Origin: Daldinia sp. FL1419
Lineage: Eukaryota; Ascomycota; Sordariomycetes; Xylariales; Hypoxylaceae
Assembly (NCBI GenBank): GCA_025201765.1
Contig: MU623404.1
Span: 1 to 64,000, forward strand
Direction: 5' to 3'
Length of the DNA: 64,000 bases
Part shown: positions 1 to 11,382 of the stretch, in pieces
Layout: each line of letters begins with the position of its first letter
How positions within the stretch are numbered: position 1 is the first letter of the stretch
Translations under genes and position numbers: made by a program
The notes under the pieces: model-generated
The model's input: only the letters and a program-made list of their open reading frames with translations
What the model was told of the DNA's origin: nothing
Database searches by the model: none

Positions 1-441
1 CGGGTATGTAATACAGTATGGATAAAAAACGAAGACGATCGCATACGGTGGTCAAGCTTGGACCATGTGCAAGACTTTTGGCCCGGACCTTCGTACCTTT
101 ACAACCTACGACAGTTTATCGATAAGATGAGCTCAAAGGAGTCGCTCATTGGGCACAAGCAACTCTCCGTAAGGCCGTAGCATTTCATTGAAGCCCCGAT
201 GATGACCTAAGATACATCCCACCACAGCACCGTCCCACCGTCATATCTAATAATTGTACATAGCTTCCTTGCTCTTAATGGTGGGGGAAATAGCCAGTGT
301 CCGCCTAACAACACGGTTCCGTACGAAGCTATGCGTATAGTATGCTTGGCTTAACCGATATAATTGCTACTCCCTAAACATCCCGAATCTCACTGTCCAT
401 ACTACCCACTTGGAACGTACTCCCAGGAAACTCCAGACGAG
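1..441. other. 5' flank of the OPA3-like gene
   Basis: No coding region, RNA gene or repeat that I can support. This is presumably the promoter and 5' leader of the gene that starts at 442. Confidence 0.5.
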
Positions 442-1167
442 ATGGTTGCGTTACCACTGTTTAAATTGGCATCCTTGTTTCTAAGGCATATCTCCAAATA
501 TGGCGCTGTATGGTCATGACTTGGCTCGAAAGTATAGTTTCATGAACCAAGTGCTGACGACCATGATCAGAATCAAATAAAAGTACAAGCCCACGATCAC
601 CCGCGCTTCCGCCGCCTCGCCGCAAAATATGGCCAATCGATTCACCAGTTGAACATGCGCTTATCCGTAGCATCTCTAAGGAACGTCGAGGCGGAGAAAA
701 GAGCAAAAGAGAAGGCCGAGGCACCGACTGTAAAAACGAAGGAGCAGACAGAGAAGGAGGAGGAGATTCGGGCTAAGCATGGTACCACAAGTCAAGAAAA
801 TCGTGCTCAGAAGAACATACCTATAATAAGCGTCTGGAAAAGGAAGTTCAGGCCTCTTCCAGAAGCTAAGGCGGTTGACCTATTTGCGGATGTGATAGGC
901 GATGCCTTCATTCTGTTTGTGGCCACCATTTTGATTCTATACGAATATCATAGGTCTTCGCAGAAGCCGGATGCCAATCTCGAGAAGATCAAGGAGCTTC
1001 ACGCTCGCTTCGACGAGCTGGATAGGAGGGAAAAGGAGCTCGAGGAGGCCGAGAGACGCCAGCAGAGCCGAGTGCTGATACTCGAAGAAGCTCTAAGAGG
1101 GTACAAGGATCCAAAAACCCAAAAGCCTCTCTTGCCTCCTGCACCTACGGCGTCAGCTACCGCTTAG
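442..1167 (+). CDS. OPA3: OPA3-like mitochondrial protein
   Basis: Two exons, 442-507 and 571-1167, with a 63-bp GTATGG...CAG intron in phase 0, giving 220 residues. The join produces HISKYGA then NQIKVQAHDHPRFRR followed by YGQSIHQLNMRL, which is the conserved OPA3 N-terminal block. A single hydrophobic segment lies near residues 100-120 (DAFILFVATILILYEY). After it comes a charged Glu/Arg-rich predicted coiled coil (about 128-165) and a Pro/Ala-rich tail. OPA3 family proteins sit in mitochondrial membranes and affect mitochondrial morphology and lipid homeostasis; their biochemical activity is not established. Without the upstream exon the open frame would begin at a TTG inside the conserved block, so the spliced start at ATG 442 is preferred. 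Confidence 0.88.
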
Positions 1168-1993
1168 AAACTAGACAATGGCCGTAGGGTTCGGTCCTTA
1201 CCACCCGATATTTGTATATCGTTACTATACGATCTGACGCATGTAACAACTGTATATAAAAAGCCGGCGTTGCTAGATGGTCATGGGCGGGGATAGAACT
1301 GTGCATTTACTAAAAACCTAGCAAGGCACAAGAAAACGTCACACCACTTTAGAGATTAGACGCCGCTCTCCTGTATATTTTCTTTGGATATATCCGTGAC
1401 GATTCGAATATAAGGCAATCCTCCTGACCATCTCTCAGTCGGTTTACTACGGATCGGTCTACTGTGATAATCGGTATTATCTACTATCATTGGCTCTGTT
1501 ATTCCTATAACCACCCAAACGCCTAGTAGGACCTTTTCCCATACCATATATAGGTACGGATTAAGTCGAGTCGTATGCTTAGGCGCCCACCTTTTTGAGG
1601 AGGTAAATTTGGAGCGTCAACTACTTACAAGTGCCATAAACCTCACGTAATCTCGCAGGGACTTTTGGTTGATAAGAACAAACGGAAGGGGCAATACAGC
1701 ATTGAGTTTAGGTAGTTGAGCAAGTACGTCAGGTACCTAGGTACTAGCCATACTATAGATAAATCCATGTAGGTAGCATGGAACTGACGGAAGGAGCAAA
1801 GCCCCCATGAAGGCAAAGCCTTTAAACTTGAAGCTTAAAGCTGTTCCTTCATTCCACTCAACTCTACCTAAAGATTCAAGTTAAGGCCCTTGGTTAATTC
1901 TTCTGTTGATTCATCCCCGAACTTACATAGTATAACGACTCTCTATTCAAGTCCACAATCGACAACTACCTCTGCCAGGCTCCTACTCCTTCT
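1168..1993. other. intergenic region
   Basis: No coding sequence recognised. It holds AT-rich spacer with a TAGGTACCTAGGTA-type micro-repeat near 1730-1745, and probably the promoter of the gene that follows. Confidence 0.5.
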
Positions 1994-2832
1994 ATGGGGC
2001 GGTATATCCAAGGCGAGCGTAGAAATGTCAAATCCTTCGGTGTGCAGCTCCTTACGCAAGCGCCCTGTTTGGGCTCGCCTGGCCGAGGCGCTTCCATTGG
2101 GAAGCAATGGGGTAAGATGGAAAGGTACTACTATAGAGACGTTTGCATGGCTTGCAACGTGTCGCAAGCCGGCGCTAAACCTATACATTAGAAGCAAGAC
2201 TTGATACTCACGACCTGGAAATACCCCTACCGATTCCCAGCAGTACACCGCCAAGAGTTCTGCGTGCTATTCTATTATTACCATCTGATGTTGGTAAAGA
2301 TGAAAGTCGAAACCGAATTCAACGATTGTTTCACCGAACCGGAGGGCAGGACATCGTGATTGTATTCTTGCTTGAACAGGAGCAAGATCAAGCGAGCCCT
2401 ATGGTGGCGTTTATGAAACTTCAGCTAGAGTATAGCTCGACTTTCGTCCTTAGCACCTCTGCTATGGGTCGCCCCTGTACAACTACGCTGACGATATATA
2501 GCCTTATCGATGAATTTGAAATACCTATTATCCCGGCCAGCTCGGTTCAAGACGTATCAGCCAACTTGATGACATTTCATCGCAATATTAGTACGAGCAA
2601 CCCGCCTAAGAAGCCGACAAAGCCAGTCGAGGCTCTTCTTCCATATTGCACTGATGAACAACGACCTTTGTCAGCGCATACGGTTAATGTCTTAACCGAT
2701 CTCACGCCCGGCTTTAGAGACTTGGTGGAAGCAATATCGACGCCACCGGGGCGGATGAAAATGATCGAGTTCTTGGGGAACGACGCGGAAGGTATTATTT
2801 CCTTCTGGGCGAAGGAATACACGGTTGAATAG
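1994..2832 (+). CDS. hypothetical protein, family not recognised
   Basis: The frame from 2179 to the TAA ending at 2832 reads as a genuine soluble protein (LDTHDLEIPLPIPS, then TPPRVLRAILLLPSDVGK, FHRTGGQDIVIVFLLEQ, ending FWAKEYTVE), with even composition and no low-complexity sequence. It has no in-frame ATG near its left end. A canonical intron at 2112-2191 (GTAAGA donor, GCTAAAC branch site, CATTAG acceptor) joins it in frame to an ATG-started exon at 1994-2111. The downstream exon is well supported; the upstream exon and start are tentative because their translation is less convincing. I do not recognise a domain. The gene could begin further upstream with another intron. Confidence 0.55.
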
Positions 2833-5800
2833 CGGGTCATCGCGGGCCAGTGGCTTTCTCTGTCAATACTACAGTTATATACTTGGATTGGCCACACCAT
2901 TCAGCCCCCTCGCCGGGGCTATCAACAACGTATGAGCTGGATGGACGTAGCGCGCCTGAAGAAACCAGCAGTGCCACATTGAGGTCACTCAAGTACTTTG
3001 GGCCATTGAGCGTCAAAATGAAGCATGTCGAGAGGCTTGATAGTGGCCTAGGGCCAACTCATATTATTCTTATTATGGCTCTCAAATGTAGAAGGATGCT
3101 GTTCTATAGGCTGCTACATCAGCTCATATTAGATTCTTAGATCTTGGCATCGTAGTAATGAGAAGATCTGCTGGGTTTCTACGTGTACGTGTACCTGATG
3201 CGTAAACTTAAGCGCCGAGGCGAGAGTATTGGCGGGCCTAATCCATTGCTGGGCAATATCATGGACAGCTGGCTATAGAGATCGACATCGATCAACGCAG
3301 GTCAGATGAATATCAGAATCGAGCATTAGATACGAGGATAAGCAAATACTACTCCGGGGAAGGACTGGCGAGGTTGGTTTAGAGACTCCGTTGACGTTAA
3401 AACAGAAGAAGAAAAAGGCCCGATGGAATATAGAGGTAAAGACCAGATATGAACTGTTTACGGAATCGACTTGTGATAGTACCAAAAGGCATGTAGCATT
3501 CTTTAAGAGAAATTGCCTCTTATTAAATGATACCCGAGGGCACATCGAATCATAAATGCGGTCACCACACAATTTTATGCTCGCAGGTAAAGTAGCATGT
3601 AACATGCACATGCACATGGCTTTTCTTCAGCAGGCGTGCTCGTGGGGGGTTGTGGTTTTGGGCATTAGGAGGGTAGCATGGACTTCGCTTAACACGTTTG
3701 TTCAATGCTACCTATGTAATATCTTCAACGTTCCTGATCCATTTTTAATGGATTCGTAGAGATGAAATCGTAACTCATAAATCAATTTGAATCGACTTTT
3801 GTGATGGAACCAGTAATAGGTGATGGTTAGGTAGCCTTTAGGCACATCTTTGGACCTGTCAACTTTTGAATGTGGATGGTTGACGCCGGGGCGGTATTGG
3901 TTGGAAAATTACGATTGGTTAGAAATCGAACAAGTGAGCCACTTGCTTCTCCATGCGCATGTGGCTTCCCGAGTAAGCGAGTCCAATTAGAATTCGGCAG
4001 GAACCGCCGTCAAGAATAAAGTTGGCCAATTAGAAATAACCTCACAGAGATTGCGCCAAATGGATTCGAAAGAAATGGACCTAAATTAATAGACCCATTT
4101 CGTTCGCGGCACACCGCATACAACACTTGCATACCAAATCCTAACTTACGCCATGTAGATCGAGCGTGTGCTTTTCTCAATCTAGTCTCCAAATCTCCCC
4201 GGCTTCTTGTTATCATTTGTAGGATTATGGATATACGTGCAATGGATCAATCACCTGACGATGAAACTCGAGACTCATCCAGCTAATCGGATCACCAAGA
4301 CGCTAACGTGTAGTGATAACTCATGTCTGGTATTGCTGCTATTCGCTTTTTCTTACCTTATTTCTAAGTGGCCCTGTAGGAAATGGGGGGCCTCGGCATA
4401 ACTATGGATTGTCTAGACCTTTCACGGCTGCTAAGCCCGCTTAGAGCTGGCTGGTAGGTCAATACGAGATATGAATTTATTTCATACCTACACTACATAG
4501 CCATGGGAGAGCTATAGAAGCATTCTGTTCTTCTCGGGTAGGCTCAAACGTTGGATTAAGACAAGCTGAAATCCAGAATCTCGAATCCAAAAAAGCAAGA
4601 GAAGGAGGAATCTTAATTCGACTTGTTTGGTTGGTGGTTTTATTCCCAAAGGTGAACGCGGTCGGACCTCAATCGAATTTCTCAGACCCCAGTCTCATAC
4701 CCTTGTTCGGACAACCCCTGACAGCCCCCATACCTCGCCTTAACCATGTCGACTACATCCCTCGATTTAGTATAGTCTCCCCGGGTGACGGAGATAACCC
4801 TTGCTGCGAACGGCCGGTTGATCTTATCTAGTCGCTTCCAAACCCGATCTGCCTCAGCGTTTTCCCTTGCGAAACTCCCCGTTGTTTGGAAGTTCTGGGC
4901 GTTCCGTTATCCGAAGGGGCACGTCTCAAACATCCAGCTTTTTGGAATCACTGCCTCAATTGCCCTGGTTTTTAGGATCTAAACGTTCGATGGCCGATTA
5001 GCGACTGGCCTAGTTCGGTTTTCAAAGTAATGAGATGTCACGAGGGTGTAAGTAAGCGTGTGTACATACATAGTAGAGACTCGGATAAGGAGCCATTCAC
5101 GATGTGAGGTGAGACTACTTTCGAGAGCCGCTCTCTGCCGAATTGCTATGGGATCATCCTCCGAACAATACCTGAATCGGTAATCGTTATTTTTTTTCTA
5201 GCGTGCAGAGTACTATGTACAGCAATCTCCAACCACCCAGTCCGGCACTATGGAACTGACATCACGTCTTCCAGCGATCAACATTGGGCAATATGGTATC
5301 ATTAAATATTCCGAATTACTATCTTCGGCAGGCAGATGAACAAGTCATATCTGCACCGACGAGCTTACACTCTTGTAAAGCTTCGAATTGCCGGGGGTGA
5401 TGAGGGCTCAGAGAAAACATGGAGACATGGAGATTGAAATATAACCACACAACTTCTTCATCCCCTCAGACCCCTGCAAACAGGGGGTTCCAAGACGACA
5501 GGGGGATATTGGGGTTTTCATGCAGCGGAAGCACCAAGAAAAGACTTGTCATTGGCTACGCAAAGAATTGTAGCCGCCCAGGAAAAGCCCAATCACGTTG
5601 GTCTCTCGCAATAATGGCTATTCTCTACAACCGTCTTCGCGGCCGCAATATCAAATATACCCAATACCCATAGCCACAAGTGTGCAGCATTACCGCCTAT
5701 TCATGTACCCGCATATCCGGGCCAAGCAACTTGGTTTTCTCTCTACCCAATCGAGTGTTGATTCACATATCGTATCCACCCCAGTTTGTCCAGCCCGGAC

Positions 5801-7050
5801 TGTGATGAGAGAGGCTACGGTCGATAATCGTCAGACTCTAGACTATTTTGGGTTATTCGCCCATTCTGCACATCATGAAGCAGGGCGCAACCGCTGCTCT
5901 GGCTACGCACCCCATGGTATCTATGCAAAGATCCGGTCGGAATATGTACGTATATACCTGCTTTTACATATTCTCTCTAGACCTTGGCCATGTAAGTATT
6001 GGTTCTAAAGACGGCGGTCTCGGGATGGGCTGGTGATACTATATGCGCTTCTTGAAGACCCACTCGTCCTTGTCTCTTTCTTAAACTCTCTGCATGCCAC
6101 CCTCGTGTCTGAAGAATACTTTTGGGAGTTCCCCTTTCAAACATGAAGAAACTCGGGACACCTCCTAAGTATCATCACCCCGTTTGATCCTCAACCCTTT
6201 TCTCATGCGACGAGCTTGAGCTACATAAGCCCCCCCCCCCGGCACTAAACGACCTTGGACGAGCTATGACATTATGACATTGTGGAGTAACTACGAACCC
6301 TTTAAGATACGACTCCAAACACTACCTTGCTCTCTTATATCGTCTCAACCTAGTTGACACCCCACTGCTGGATAAGGTTGTGGATCAAATATATCAATTT
6401 TCTAGGCAGGGGCCATAAAGGACTGTTTAAGATTTTCGATGCCGCTCGAATGCATGCTGGCGTTATAGACAAGATCTCAAGAACGTGGGTCTCGTACGAA
6501 GCTTAGCACTGTCGGCCCAGAAACGCCAGATACACTACCACCCCGGCTTAGATCAGTCGGTCCTGACACGAGCCTCCCTCAACGGGAGCATAGCTCCCGG
6601 CAGGGGATAAGAGCCAAGGCTATCGGGTCCTCCAATATAGCTTTCCAGGGCCCCATCCGAGCTCTCGATATTACCAATTGGTCTTCATCTCTTCTTCTTT
6701 TTTCCCCTTCTTCCCTCTTGGCTGCCAGCGCTGTGCACTCGCCGTCGATACCCTTCTTTAATATCGACTTTTTCTATTCTACGCCAAGCAGGTCCGGTTA
6801 CCTGGCATTTCCATTCACTTCACGACTTGTTGATTCTCGCGACGGCATCACCCTTCTCTCGTTCGCTAGTCGACATTCGTTTGCACCTGGTGTGTGTTTT
6901 GCTTGGATCTTTTAAGAGGGCTGAGCGCTTGGATCGTTTGGGGCTTCAGGAAGAAGGAAAATTCTAGGGCAAGAAAGAGCTTTGGGATCTCGAAGAGCAA
7001 AAAAAAGGACCGAAAATTTTATTGAGGAATTCTGAGAAGGAATTGTCAAA
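2833..7050. other. large intergenic stretch, possibly with a gene remnant
   Basis: This 4.2 kb stretch has no intact gene that I can support. It contains short open frames without family features, a C11 tract at 6230-6240, a small perfect inverted repeat at 6584-6598 (GGGAGC ATA GCTCCC), and a CT-rich leader at 6680-6720. The leader probably belongs to the gene at 7051. A candidate decayed reading frame at 4746-4982 is listed separately. Confidence 0.5.
4746..4982 (+). pseudogene. possible decayed gene fragment
   Basis: ATG at 4746 opens a frame (MSTTSLDLV) that is stopped by TAG at 4773 and then continues for 69 codons with protein-like composition (VTEITLAANGRL, LPVVWKFWAFRYPKG). A single nonsense codon is the only interruption. 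I do not recognise the family, and chance is not excluded for a frame this short. Confidence 0.2.
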
Positions 7051-7604
7051 ATGGGAAGACTCATCAAGAACCACTGGGCCAGACTCATCGTGCTCACAGC
7101 CGCAGCTTGTACGTGGTTTACTTGATACTACGGGAAATTCGCAACATTTACTAACAATTCTTTAGACCAAATTGCTGCCGCTCTCGAAGCATTCTTCTGG
7201 CCTAAGATATTCTTCGACTTCCTGACGAAAACATTGGATCCGGCTGTTAAACCGGTTCCAGCATTGCAAATCATAAACCTAGTTTTGGGAATAGTGATAT
7301 TCGCATGGGAATGGCCTCTAAACTTAATCGCCGGAAGTTCGATTCACCGAAGCATGGAAGCTCGTCTCGCTACGTATCCTCTTGCAGCACTCGCCGCGAT
7401 TCTCATCTATCAAGGTACTAATGCTGCTATTTACTATCTGGTGGCAATGGTGGTCTACTTTTGGGCATACAGTGAGGGCGAGGTATGTTTATTCCCATAT
7501 TGTTGGAATTTTGGATCGTGGAAAGCTAACTAGTTCATTAGATTGTATGTGCCAAACCATGGACTTTACCACAGCGAGGCCGCTCAGGGGGATCGAAGGC
7601 GTAA
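7051..7604 (+). CDS. small multi-pass membrane protein (DUF7727-like)
   Basis: Three exons, 7051-7108, 7166-7482 and 7542-7604, give 145 residues. Introns are short with GTACGT and GTATGT donors, an ACTAACA branch site in the first, and TTTAG/ATTAG acceptors. The protein starts MGRLIKNHWARLIVLTAAA. It has about four hydrophobic segments (around 10-30, 55-75, 85-105, 108-122) and ends with CAKPWTLPQRGRSGGSKA. This matches a small conserved fungal membrane-protein family that I recall as DUF7727, function unknown; the family name is from memory and should be confirmed. The 5' leader is CT-rich, typical of fungal promoters. Translating the last intron would give an earlier, non-conserved end. 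Confidence 0.82.
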
Positions 7605-9372
7605 AGGTAGACCGGAGACTACCTCGGTCTCGGCCAAGCAAAGCACATTCGGAGTCGCGTCTATACGGCAACCCAGTTCTCTCTATTTCCTTTATCTTAC
7701 GATATGCTCCCCAGCTTAAACGGGACGCTAATCGAAAAAAATACCCCTAATGTAAGGAAAGGAGGAAGCGAGATGTTAAAACCCGTATATAGGAGCAGCA
7801 GCTCTTATTTCTCCTTCTAAGGAATGAAATACCCCGAATGTATATGCATATATAATCACTATCTACTAAATAAGGAAGAAAACATATATTGAAATTACCT
7901 ACTTGGTCCCATCATCATCATCGTTGTCTTGGAATTATGGCATCTTCACAAAACAACATACTTGTACAACACAACATGGCGTTTTCAACTTGCACTTTTG
8001 GATTTTTGGATTTTTTGGCTTTTACGAATTTTTAGGATTTTGCCCCAGGGGGATAGGATACGAGAAGGACGAGAGAGGGTACTATTTCGAAATGTCTCGG
8101 TCCTGGTCTTGATTTTGGTTCCGTTCTGGGTCAGCCCTATATCGAAGACGGGGGGTGTGATTACTGCGCATAACGCATAACTACACATACAAACATGTCT
8201 CTATTCCAACCTTCGTCCGCGCCCCTTTCGGCGCTGGGCAGTGGCGGTGAAATTGGACATAGATAATGTACATGAAATTATATTATACCAACTATACACT
8301 GTAACTAGTTATAGTTATACTATAACCATACTATATACTATATCTCATATAACTACCCTACACTCTCAAACATCCCGCCATGTTCGCCCGCGGCGCACGA
8401 ATATGCCGTACCTCCTCCCTATACCATCGCAGTAGCTCGATGTAGTGCGATACAGTAAGTCGAACCAAATCCATCTATCCTAATCCGCCACGTCGTGAAA
8501 CCTACCACCAAGGCTCGTATTCGACGAACCCTTTATGTTAGGTACGCCACACACACTCACATACCCTTCACCCTTCACCCTCAATATACTAGAATCGGAA
8601 ACACTTGCCTACACGCATACACAAAATACCGTTCCATGGTTGAGCGATACAGAAAAGAGAGAGAAAAAAAAAAGGGACGAATCGATAATTCGTCGTAAAT
8701 TTTTCACGGGGTAGCGTCGCGCGGACCTGGGCCTTCGTCGTTTCAGACGCCGGTTACTTGACCAGGTTGCGAAACGCCATGTGGACGGGACTTGAGGCTC
8801 GGCCGATGAGTAGCAAGGGTTAGGTTAATTACTTAGACTAGAACGGCGATAGTCGTTTTCAAAAAGCGATTCAATTGACATCGTCAGGATGAATAAACAT
8901 TTTCTCACGTAAACAGTCAATTCAATGGGGTAGGGTTTTGCGATGCTATGCGATGCTATGCGATGCGCACGTAGATGTTTGCTTTTGACGACCTTTCATT
9001 AGGATTCATATGTCGCTAGCTACGACCATCTTTGCAGATCCATTCGCCATAATACTCCTCGCAAGCTAGCAAGTGGTAGCTTTTTCACGAATATTACATT
9101 TGAAATCCGCGTTGGTTGGTAAATTCATTGTTCCACTTAAACCAATGACACCTCCACCTTGCCTGAGCGCTGCTCTCCTAGTCGGCAATTTGACATTTTG
9201 ACATCATGTCATTGAGCCGTTGAGCCATTGAGCGACGCAACAGGCAGCACCGGGCGCTGCCGGTGAGTTGTTAAACCACGACTCTTATCTGGAAACTTGG
9301 CCAGTGACAATGGAACCTCGCTGAGCGTCATTCTTAGGTCCTTGGCGTTCGGGGAACTGGTGCGATTTAATG
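7605..9372. other. intergenic region between convergent genes
   Basis: Mostly AT-rich or low-complexity DNA. It contains a 21-codon ATG frame at 8380-8445 whose peptide looks like a mitochondrial presequence (MFARGARICRTSS), and a 10-bp tandem repeat CGATGCTATG at 8941-8966. No longer gene could be assembled from exons here. Confidence 0.45.
8941..8966. repeat. 10-bp tandem repeat
   Basis: CGATGCTATG occurs twice in perfect tandem, followed by a partial third unit. Confidence 0.8.
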
Positions 9373-10108
9373 TTAACCATCGTGCGATTTTTTAACTCCG
9401 GGGTCGATTAGGGGGCGGCCTACCTCAGCCTCCTGGATAGTGCCAGACTCTAGTATCTTCTTGATGACTTCATCCTCGTTGGAAACACCGAACTCATTCT
9501 CTAGTGTGCCTTTGGATGCGCCGTCCATCTGACCTTGAGCTCCTTGCCTGTTAAACATATGTTGTTAGCCGTTGTCGAGGAAAGTTGGAACGAATTGAAA
9601 GGAGCTGGTGTTGGTTCCTGGCGTTTAGAGCGAGATATCTGGGACGATATCGTTGGTTCGTCTCTTCCGCCGTGCCGCGGCCCGGGTCGCACATCTGGGG
9701 TCTGACTTGTTGCAGAGATCAAGTGTGTGTTGCACCGACTCAGCCCGTAAGCGCCGAGGCGGTTACAGGCTGTCGAAAGCGGCCAGCCAACGGCGTTGCC
9801 TCACCACACTCTACATTCTCGTGCCACGAAAGGCAATGGACTATATAAATACCTCAAGTATATATAATCCCAAGTCCGTGACAGAGATAATGTGCTATTA
9901 CGCCTAGAATGACGAATGTCTGAGGGAGAAAAGGAATAACTTACTTGTGTGTCACGAAGATCTTGAATGCAGAGATGAAGTGAGCCATAGGAATGGACTT
10001 GTCGTTCTTCCACTTCTTGTAAGTCTCGAGGTCATCGATGAAGATGATGAAGTCGTCCTCCTTGCCCTTGTAGTGGATCTTGACTTGAGTGGCTTCTCCC
10101 TTAGTCAT
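9373..10108 (-). CDS. RTC3: SBDS-domain protein, Rtc3-like
   Basis: Two exons on the minus strand, 10108-9945 and 9547-9373, joined by a 397-bp intron (GTAAGT donor, AACAG acceptor), giving 112 residues. The join yields FVTHKQGAQGQMDGASKGTLENEFG, the diagnostic block of small fungal SBDS-domain proteins (Rtc3 in yeast). The protein starts MTKGEATQVKIHYKGKEDDF. It contains only the N-terminal SBDS fold and lacks the further domains of full-length SBDS/Sdo1, as expected for Rtc3. Yeast Rtc3 is implicated in RNA metabolism and stress response, but its precise activity is unclear. The intron is several times longer than most others in the window. Confidence 0.88.
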
Positions 10109-11382
10109 GTTGGGCGATTGGTGTGTGAAATTGCTTAGAAAGTGTGTTGGCTGGGTTGGTATATGAAGAGTTGTATAATACGTCACAACTTTGATAATTT
10201 CGTCCGAGTATGAGTACGTTTGGTAAGTTGGAGATGGGATGTCGTGTGAGTGAGGTCAGATCGTGGGTATCAAATTCGTAGTCGTGAGATGTTTTTTAAG
10301 AGATGTTTTTCAAGAGATGTTTTCAATGAATGGAGTAAACAAGGGGAAAGAGCAAGAAATAACTCTAGGCTATCGAAGCTTCAAATACGCTACCGGAAAG
10401 CTGCTGTTTCCATGGTTAGTTGTACACATTCGATCATCATGTGGCATGCTCTTGCTAAACAGCAGCAACTACGTCATCATTTACATATTGATTTACGTAC
10501 AAACGGGTACCTATAATCTTCCATAGGTAGCTACCCCTCTGATTGTAAGCCCGATTTGTACACTGTTTGTTCCTGCGTCAGCTCCCCGCGAGAATGCCTT
10601 ACGTCACTAGCGGAGCTCACGACAGGGATCAGCAAGTCGATTTAGATGCCCTTTTTGCCTTGGCCCCGATATTTTCCAATACTTTCCAAGTACAAACAAC
10701 CTCCTCTTTTCTTATAACTAACCGGTTAGGTACTTACCTATTAATCTACCTATATTACCTCATGTATCTATGCAGCATGAGGCTACTTAATACGAAAGCT
10801 CTGGAATACACTAGAGTAGAAAGGACACATAGTCATACTTGCCCCATCAAAGGTAGATACCTCGTACGTGCATCCCTCGAGAACCTTGAAGGGATCGTCG
10901 CTAGCTTAGGTACCGCCGCAATTAAAAATTACACGGGAGCTACCGGATATCACCGAAATAGTACCTATACTTCCCCAGATCACCTACGTAGCTACGTAGC
11001 AGCGTAAGTAGTAAGACACGTAAGGCTGCATTCCAAAGTATGAACATGTCATTACTCCTAGAGTTCTAACCTAGAATACTGGTATAATCGCTGAGTCCCC
11101 TGGTGGGAGAGGAACCATCGCTTTCGAGTAACACGCCAACTTCCATTGTTCTACCTAAATAAATTGCTCCGGGGTATAATCATAGTTTGCCTAGGTCTGA
11201 AAGCCTGACGAGGCGACAAAAAAAGCAAAGCCCTGTACGGAATCCGGTATCGTTCCGATATCATCGTAATGAGAGAAAAAGAAAAAGAAAAAAAAGAGAA
11301 AGAATGGTATAATTCCCAAGCCAAACCGTGTATCTATACCCAACCGTGTTACCGTGATACCCAATACTGAAGTTGCCTTCCC
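10109..11382. other. intergenic region
   Basis: This is the upstream region of the SBDS-domain gene and the downstream region of the RhoGEF gene. A 146-codon open frame at 10567-11007 runs through TA-rich micro-repeats and has no protein-like features. Purine-rich sequence (GAAAAAGAAAAAG) lies near 11272-11300. Confidence 0.5.

Noticed and set aside
5419..6036. overlapping open frames of 60-136 codons
   Set aside because: No consistent splice model, no protein-family features; treated as intergenic.
10567..11007. 146-codon frame
   Set aside because: Runs through TAGGTA micro-repeats (YLLIYLYYLMYL) and shows no conserved features.
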